64,000 bases of DNA, taken from NCBI RefSeq assembly GCF_026262505.1, contig NC_067207.1:34192082-34256081 (forward strand), given 5' to 3'. This DNA comes from Trichomonas vaginalis G3. Its lineage: Eukaryota > Parabasalia > Trichomonadida > Trichomonadidae. The position numbers were made by a program, and so were the translations under genes. How positions within the stretch are numbered: position 1 is the first letter of the stretch; every line of letters begins with the position of its first letter. Positions 59,530 to 64,000 of the stretch are shown piece by piece. The notes under the pieces were generated by a model. The model searched no databases. It was not told the origin of the DNA and worked only from the letters and a program-made list of their open reading frames with translations.

Positions 59530-60323
59530 ATGGCAGAAGATATAATGGTTTATACTATTACGACTAAAAACCCTGAGTCATATAATTCTATAACAACAAA
59601 CTTACAAAGTCCTCAAGGACGATATTGTAAACTAACCTTAAACACAATGACGACTAAAGCCTGTTTTGCTCTTTTGACACCAGAAGACTTTATTGTTGTG
59701 AATGGTAAAAAATACTCCTTTGAAGATACTTACTCAGATATACCACCAACAGGTTTTGTTGACTTATTTAATACTTTAAGGACGGGTGTAACATGTGCTG
59801 CAACTAGAGCAGGTTTCATTATGTTTGGATGTCCGACTGAGTTTACTATAAACGATATGAGCTATAATACAAAACTTATTTCTGGTTTTTTACTACAACA
59901 GTTTCCTATAACAGGAAAAGGTGTCATACAAGGAATGTCTATTCCATTGACATTAAGCACACCAATCTTATATATTGTTTCAAACTTAGGTTCAAAGTGT
60001 TATTCGAATGTCGACAGAAACTATTATGACCAAAAGATACTTATGCGTATAAACAATACTTTCTCTGCTGGTTTGCCTATTGTTCATTCGAATGCAGAAT
60101 TTTCAACCTTAGTGAACTCAAACACTTTGGCAATATAACGTTGACATTAGTTGACGCAAACTTTGTTCCTGTAAAACTTTATGTCCTATGTATTTGTCAA
60201 TGACGGCATAAAGTTTCGAATTGGAAGATGCAACTGGTGAAAGTATTGTATTACAAGAACAACTTCAACAACAAATAGCTCAAGAACAACAAATGCAACA
60301 AATGCAACAACAAAGTCAAGAAT
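59530..60323 (+). pseudogene. Penton-like minor capsid protein, about two breaks (element C)
   Basis: Same beta-rich protein as 26,201-26,997. The open part covers 202 residues, and the Gln/Met-rich tail is recognisable to about 60,323. Leader TATATATAAATG. Confidence 0.5.
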
Positions 60324-60353
60324 AAAAAAAATTTTTTTTTTATTTTTATAAAA

Positions 60354-61590
60354 ATGTACAGAATAGATGTTTCAGATTTTTATGACTTCCAAGCATTCAG
60401 AAATATGTGTCCACTTAGAGACTATAACAAAGCAGTCGAGAATTTGAAACGTTTAGTCATTTATGTCGACTCTGCCCCAGAATGTTATGTTATGAAAGAA
60501 TGGGATGTTGTCTTTAACAAACCTAAAGCAACAATAGTTTCAGAACAAGAATGTAGACAGAAACTTAAGAAAATAAAAGTTGTACAAGTTGGCATGAAGA
60601 TGTTAGATGCTTGGGATATCTTATTGTCAAAGTTAGAAGATTTTTCAGTTCGAGGTATAAAGTTCTATACACCTTCTCCAAACTTCTTTCTATCTTCACT
60701 GGATATAAATATGAACAAGTAGAATGGAAAGAAATATTATAGAAGCTTGGTTAGACCATGTCAAAGAAATTATATGCAATGGAAACGAAAGAGTCTATGA
60801 GTATATCTTATGTTGGTTTGCAAACATCTTACAACATCCAAGTGCTAAGAATGAAAACTGCTCTCATTATAATTGGAAAACAAGGAACTGGTAAGAATAC
60901 TTTCTTTACAGATATTTTGTTGCAAACTGTTAGAGGGCTATTCGAACCCGAATATGACAAACTTAGAAAACATCTGTGGCAAGTTTAACTCCTCAATAGA
61001 GAATATGAAACTTATAGTATGTAACGAACTTCAAAGTATAGATACAACAAAAGTTTTGAACTCAGATGCTTTGAAGAGTCTTATAACAGACAAAGTTGGA
61101 GTTGTTGAAAAGAAAATATAAAGACCAAAGAGTTTGTGAAAATGTTGCAAACTTCATTATGGTTTCAAACAATGCTGTTCCGATGAAGTTAGAAAGTTCT
61201 GACAGAAGATATGTAGTTGTCAGAACGTCAGATTCTCATATGCAAGATACAGAATATTTTGACGACTTAGCAGAAACTTTGACATCTGACTTTTACAACC
61301 ACTTGTTCTCATATTTTATGACATTAGATATTTCAAAGTTCAATCCAAGACAAATTCCACATACCGAAGAGAGACAAACATTGTTAGAAGCAAACAAGAG
61401 TGTTTATGAACTGTTCATAGATGAAACTGACTTTGTGTCATTAGATGAAAGGTCATTGTACGATTCGTATAAACAATATTGTCAAGAATATGGTTATATG
61501 ACAGCGTCTAAAACGAACATTTTGGCAAATGTCAAAAGTCTTTTAGACGTACAGAAAGGTGTATATACAAAGAAAAATTTTTATGAGTAA
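60354..61590 (+). pseudogene. SF3 helicase, broken (element C)
   Basis: Copy of 27,027-28,269 with about four breaks. The Walker A (GKQGTGKNTF) and the C-terminal region (YNHLFSYFMTLDISKFN; ERSLYDSYKQYCQEYGYM) are recognisable. Confidence 0.65.
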
Positions 61591-61628
61591 ATTTTAAAAA
61601 AAATATTTTTTTTATCCGATAGAAAAAG

Positions 61629-62047
61629 ATGGCAAAATTCATCTCAGTAAATAAGTACATGTCAGGACTTAAAGAAGAACTAGACCATTCACATATTGAA
61701 TGTTTACTTCTACCATTTTGGAAAAGTCTTCATTCAGCAAAGTTTGGAACATCGAACCAGTTAAGTTTGCTATTGTGACTAAAAATGGTGCGAAATTTGA
61801 AGACTTAGACATAGAAGGTTTGTTAGCAGTCAAAGAAAGTTTTGACAGAAGGTTTTCAAACCTTAAAGAAGGCAAAGCATACAAACTTGTTATACCTTAT
61901 GAACCAAAGAAGACAGACGACTATGAATATTATGAGTCTAAAGTTGTAGAAGTTCAAGGTAAATTGGGTAAAAAGATTTTAGAGTCTAAGCCAGTGTTTA
62001 CTCCTAAAGAGGAAGAGAACATTGACATTGACCCAGAAATGTTCTAA
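61629..62047 (+). pseudogene. Small protein after helicase, about one break (element C)
   Basis: Copy of the open 139-residue gene at 28,299-28,718, with the acidic end EEENIDIDPEMF. Confidence 0.5.
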
Positions 62048-62049
62048 AA

Positions 62050-62515
62050 ATAAAATTTTATTTTTACATGTCAAATTTCTTTTTCTCTGGAACTGGTTCA
62101 GATTCTTTTTCTCTTCTTCTACTTTCTTTTCTTTTCTTTTCTTCTTTCTTCTTTTTCTGGTGGAGTTATGTCAAATTTGGCGCAACTATATTTATGTAAA
62201 AGTTCTTTGTCTTTAATAGCTCTTCTATTCTGTTTTCTATTTCATCTTCAAGAACAGCGCATGTGTCTCTTTGCATTCTAAGAAGTTTTGTTGGACTTCA
62301 TCTCTCCAAGAGGCGTCATCTCTGTCAACAAGTCTGTCATTGACAAATTTTAAGACTTCTCTGCCTAATGTTTATGGTTCTTGTCATATTCCCAGAAACA
62401 GAACTTTAGAACAAATTCCCCTTTCTTGTTTACACTATGTAAGATTTTATGGTCGACAGATGTTTTGCTGTCAAAAAGCTTGTCTCGAATATAGATAGCG
62501 AAATCGCTAGACATT
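62050..62515 (-). pseudogene. Small minus-strand gene, broken (element C)
   Basis: Copy of 28,737-29,179, with about four breaks; a Glu/Lys-rich end lies toward 62,060. Confidence 0.4.
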
Positions 62516-62550
62516 TTCTAAAAGATAAAAATTTTAATTTTTCTAAAAAT

Positions 62551-62838
62551 ATGTTAGAAAAAAAGTTTGCTGACATTGACAAGAAATTTGAGAATGTTTT
62601 AAACAAGAACAAGAGGAAGTTAGAAATGCTCAGATAAAACCCATACATGACAAGTTCTTATTTGCTCAGAATGGTATAACAGGTCTAATTGCACCACCTG
62701 GGTCGGGTAAGACTTTCACTTATCTTAAAATGGCTGCACAACAACAAGAACTAGATGAGAAGAACCCATTTTATGAGTTAGTTGTCCATTTGTAGTACTT
62801 CTGGTCAATTTGACCAAACCGTCAATTCGTTCAAAGAT
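62551..62838 (+). pseudogene. Packaging ATPase 5' part (element C)
   Basis: Copy of the first third of the ATPase at 29,214, including the IAPPGSGKT loop region. The match to B ends at 62,838, where the element stops; a broken remnant. Confidence 0.65.
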
Positions 62839-62971
62839 AGAATTCATACAATATCGAGTGATTTTGATCATTTTTTTTAACATATGAAGTAAAAAATGTA
62901 TGATTCTTACGGTTTTTATTCTTACGTTTTTGAATAAATCAAGATTTAAAAAATTTTCAAAATTGTAAGAC

Positions 62972-62975
<4 letters not shown>
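62839..62975. other. Spacer between elements C and D
   Basis: 137 bp of AT-rich DNA that matches neither B nor C. It is probably host DNA. It ends ACATTT before the A-run of D. Confidence 0.5.
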
Positions 62976-63004
<29 letters not shown>

Positions 63005-63075
63005 TAGTGGGGCTTCCAGGGGCTGCGCCCCTTCTAGCCCTGAAGATGTTTAGTATAAATGAAGTTTTTATTCGG
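62976..63075 (+). repeat. Left terminal repeat of element D
   Basis: A run of 27 A, then the same bases as the left TIR of B including the GGGGC-TGC-GCCCC hairpin (63,019-63,031). Identity to B stops right after TTTTTATTCGG (about 63,075). The last codons of the minus-strand gene lie inside the repeat. Confidence 0.9.
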
Positions 63076-63930
63076 TATATTCTGAATCTTGAATGTCTTG
63101 GAAATTTTCTTCTTCTTCGCTCTTCGAGGTGAGGATTTCTTCGACTTCTTCTTCTTCGCCATTGGAGCAACAAATCCTGCGATGAAAACTTTGTATATAC
63201 CTTCTTGAGGAGTCTCTATGATGAAAGTCGTATTGTTGAGGAAATGGAACTCGACATCTTGAACAAATTGGCAACTGCTGTGTGTGAATTTTGCAATTGT
63301 GAGAGGCTTTCCTTTATAGCCCTTGGGAAAGCTTGAGATAGTTACTGTTCCTCCATATGGAACTCTGGCAGGAATATCTAAAGCAACAGTTGTTATAACG
63401 TGGAAATTGTCTTGAAATTCTGGTAAAGGTTCAATGCAGTATAGTCGTTTTGACTGGTTGTCTTTTGTGTAGAAATATAAATAGAATGACCTTTCACCAT
63501 GTTCATTCAATTCTTCCAAATAATTGTATGAATTTGGATATAAACGGACAAATTCAGCAATTTTAACTTCTTGTAAATGCTTCTGCAAGTTCTTTGGAAA
63601 AAAAGTAATGAACTGGTCAATAGCTTGCAACGCTATGAGATTGGCAGTAACGGGTAAATATGAAGCAAACATGTCAACAAGTACGCCAGGGTCTTTGATT
63701 TCGTTTTCAAGAGGCTGAATGGCATCCATGACAGCTTGAAACATCTCGTTATAATCTCGATTGTCTTCTGAACCCCACTGTTCATTTAACTTATCTAACA
63801 ATTCTAACTTTTCTTTGCGTATTTTCTACGAACTTTCTCTGAAAGAGGAGTGTCGCTATCTTGTGTGTCTTGAATTTGAGACTTAAATTGTTTGCTAAAG
63901 GCGAGATATCGTGTTTGCGACCTAGTGGTC
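63034..63930 (-). pseudogene. Left-end gene of element D, about one break
   Basis: An open part of about 255 residues. An acidic helical N-terminal half (PLENEIKDPGVLVDMFASYL; PKNLQKHLQEVKIAEFVRLY) is followed by a beta-rich middle (RSFYLYFYTKDNQSKRLYCI; GGTVTISSFPKGYKG) and a very basic Lys/Arg-rich tail (AKKKKSKKSSPRRAKKKK). The basic tail suggests DNA binding or nuclear import. It corresponds to the left-end gene of B (18,794-19,786), but with strong divergence. Coding-like sequence continues to about 63,930. Function unknown; its fixed place beside the TIR suggests a role at the element end. Confidence 0.5.
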
Positions 63931-63934
63931 ATTG

Positions 63935-64000
63935 CAGAATGTGTTTCTGTATGTTCGATGGATGTGTTTCTGTATTTTCGGGTGGTTGTGTTTCTGTATG
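63935..64000. repeat. Short tandem repeat at window end
   Basis: Three or more copies of a 25-28-bp unit with TGTGTTTCTGTAT at its core. It is cut by the window end and lies upstream of the left-end gene of D, where B has its AACGGT cluster. Confidence 0.6.

Larger units (their letters stand above)
53131..62838. mobile_element. Maverick/Polinton element C, partial copy of the B family
   Basis: It starts with a TIR like that of B and continues with the virion block, nearly identical to B 20,009-29,505. It has no left-end gene, and nothing to the right of the packaging ATPase. At 62,838 the match to B stops and 137 bp of unrelated DNA follow before element D. There are about ten breaks, fewer than in B, and the large coiled-coil gene is open. 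A young copy by similarity. Confidence 0.85.
62976..64000. mobile_element. Maverick/Polinton element D, left end (continues outside window)
   Basis: It starts with the same TIR as the left end of B over about 80 bp, then a diverged left-end gene on the minus strand. The window ends about 1 kb in. It is a third member of the B family. Confidence 0.8.

Noticed and set aside
62976-63002. Poly-A as the tail of a retroposed transcript
   Set aside because: The run starts a terminal repeat that is present in inverse at the other end of element B as poly-T, with DNA-element genes inside.
1-64000. tRNA, rRNA or other structured RNA genes
   Set aside because: Nothing with a recognisable cloverleaf, rRNA core or snRNA signature was seen by eye on either strand; a covariance search was not possible.

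Overview
The window looks like genomic DNA of a parabasalid protist, most probably Trichomonas vaginalis or a near relative. It is AT-rich. It has short intronless host genes set in AT-rich spacers, a BspA-like leucine-rich-repeat surface protein, a Rab GTPase, an intact mariner of the Trichomonas type, and above all several large Maverick/Polinton DNA elements, which fill about three quarters of it.

Layout. (1) 1 to about 16.1 kb: element A, a Maverick whose left end lies outside the window. It carries a packaging ATPase, small structural-type genes, a phage-collar-like fibre gene, a repeat-bounded KilA-N module (4.73-9.0 kb), a retroviral-type integrase, a B-family DNA polymerase with an embedded HNH nuclease motif, and three unknown genes. 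(2) 16.1-18.7 kb: host DNA with one HAD-IIA phosphatase gene. (3) 18,696-42,918: element B, a 24.2-kb Maverick of another family with terminal inverted repeats at both ends. Its left half holds the virion block (large coiled-coil protein, major capsid protein, penton-like protein, SF3 helicase, packaging ATPase), heavily broken. Its right half is mostly open: KilA-N module, HNH nuclease, divergent polymerase, integrase, fibre, small membrane-type proteins and an N6-adenine methyltransferase. (4) 42.9-53.1 kb: host DNA with a Rab GTPase, an importin-beta-like HEAT protein and a BspA-like gene region containing a 1,304-bp mariner. (5) 53,131-62,838: element C, a near-identical, shorter copy of the B virion block. 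(6) 62,976 to the end: the left end of element D, a third member of the B family.

How the parts fit. Capsid proteins, packaging ATPase and fibre form a virion set; polymerase, SF3 helicase and integrase form a replication/integration set; methyltransferase, HNH and GIY-YIG-type nucleases and KilA-N proteins form an accessory set. A and B differ almost everywhere, but share a KilA-N gene module at close to nucleotide identity. That module is bracketed by oppositely oriented arrays of a 7-bp motif spaced exactly 12 bp apart and capped by a palindrome. The motif is GGTTAGA/GGGTAGA in A and mostly GGTGAGA in B, changed in concert. This is the best candidate here for an undescribed DNA-recognition system. 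The TIRs of the B family also carry a hairpin whose two arms have changed together between copies.

Limits: assignments are by eye from motifs; no searches were run. The elements are treated as fossils, and only their parts and approximate number of breaks are given. No tRNA, rRNA or CRISPR was recognised.
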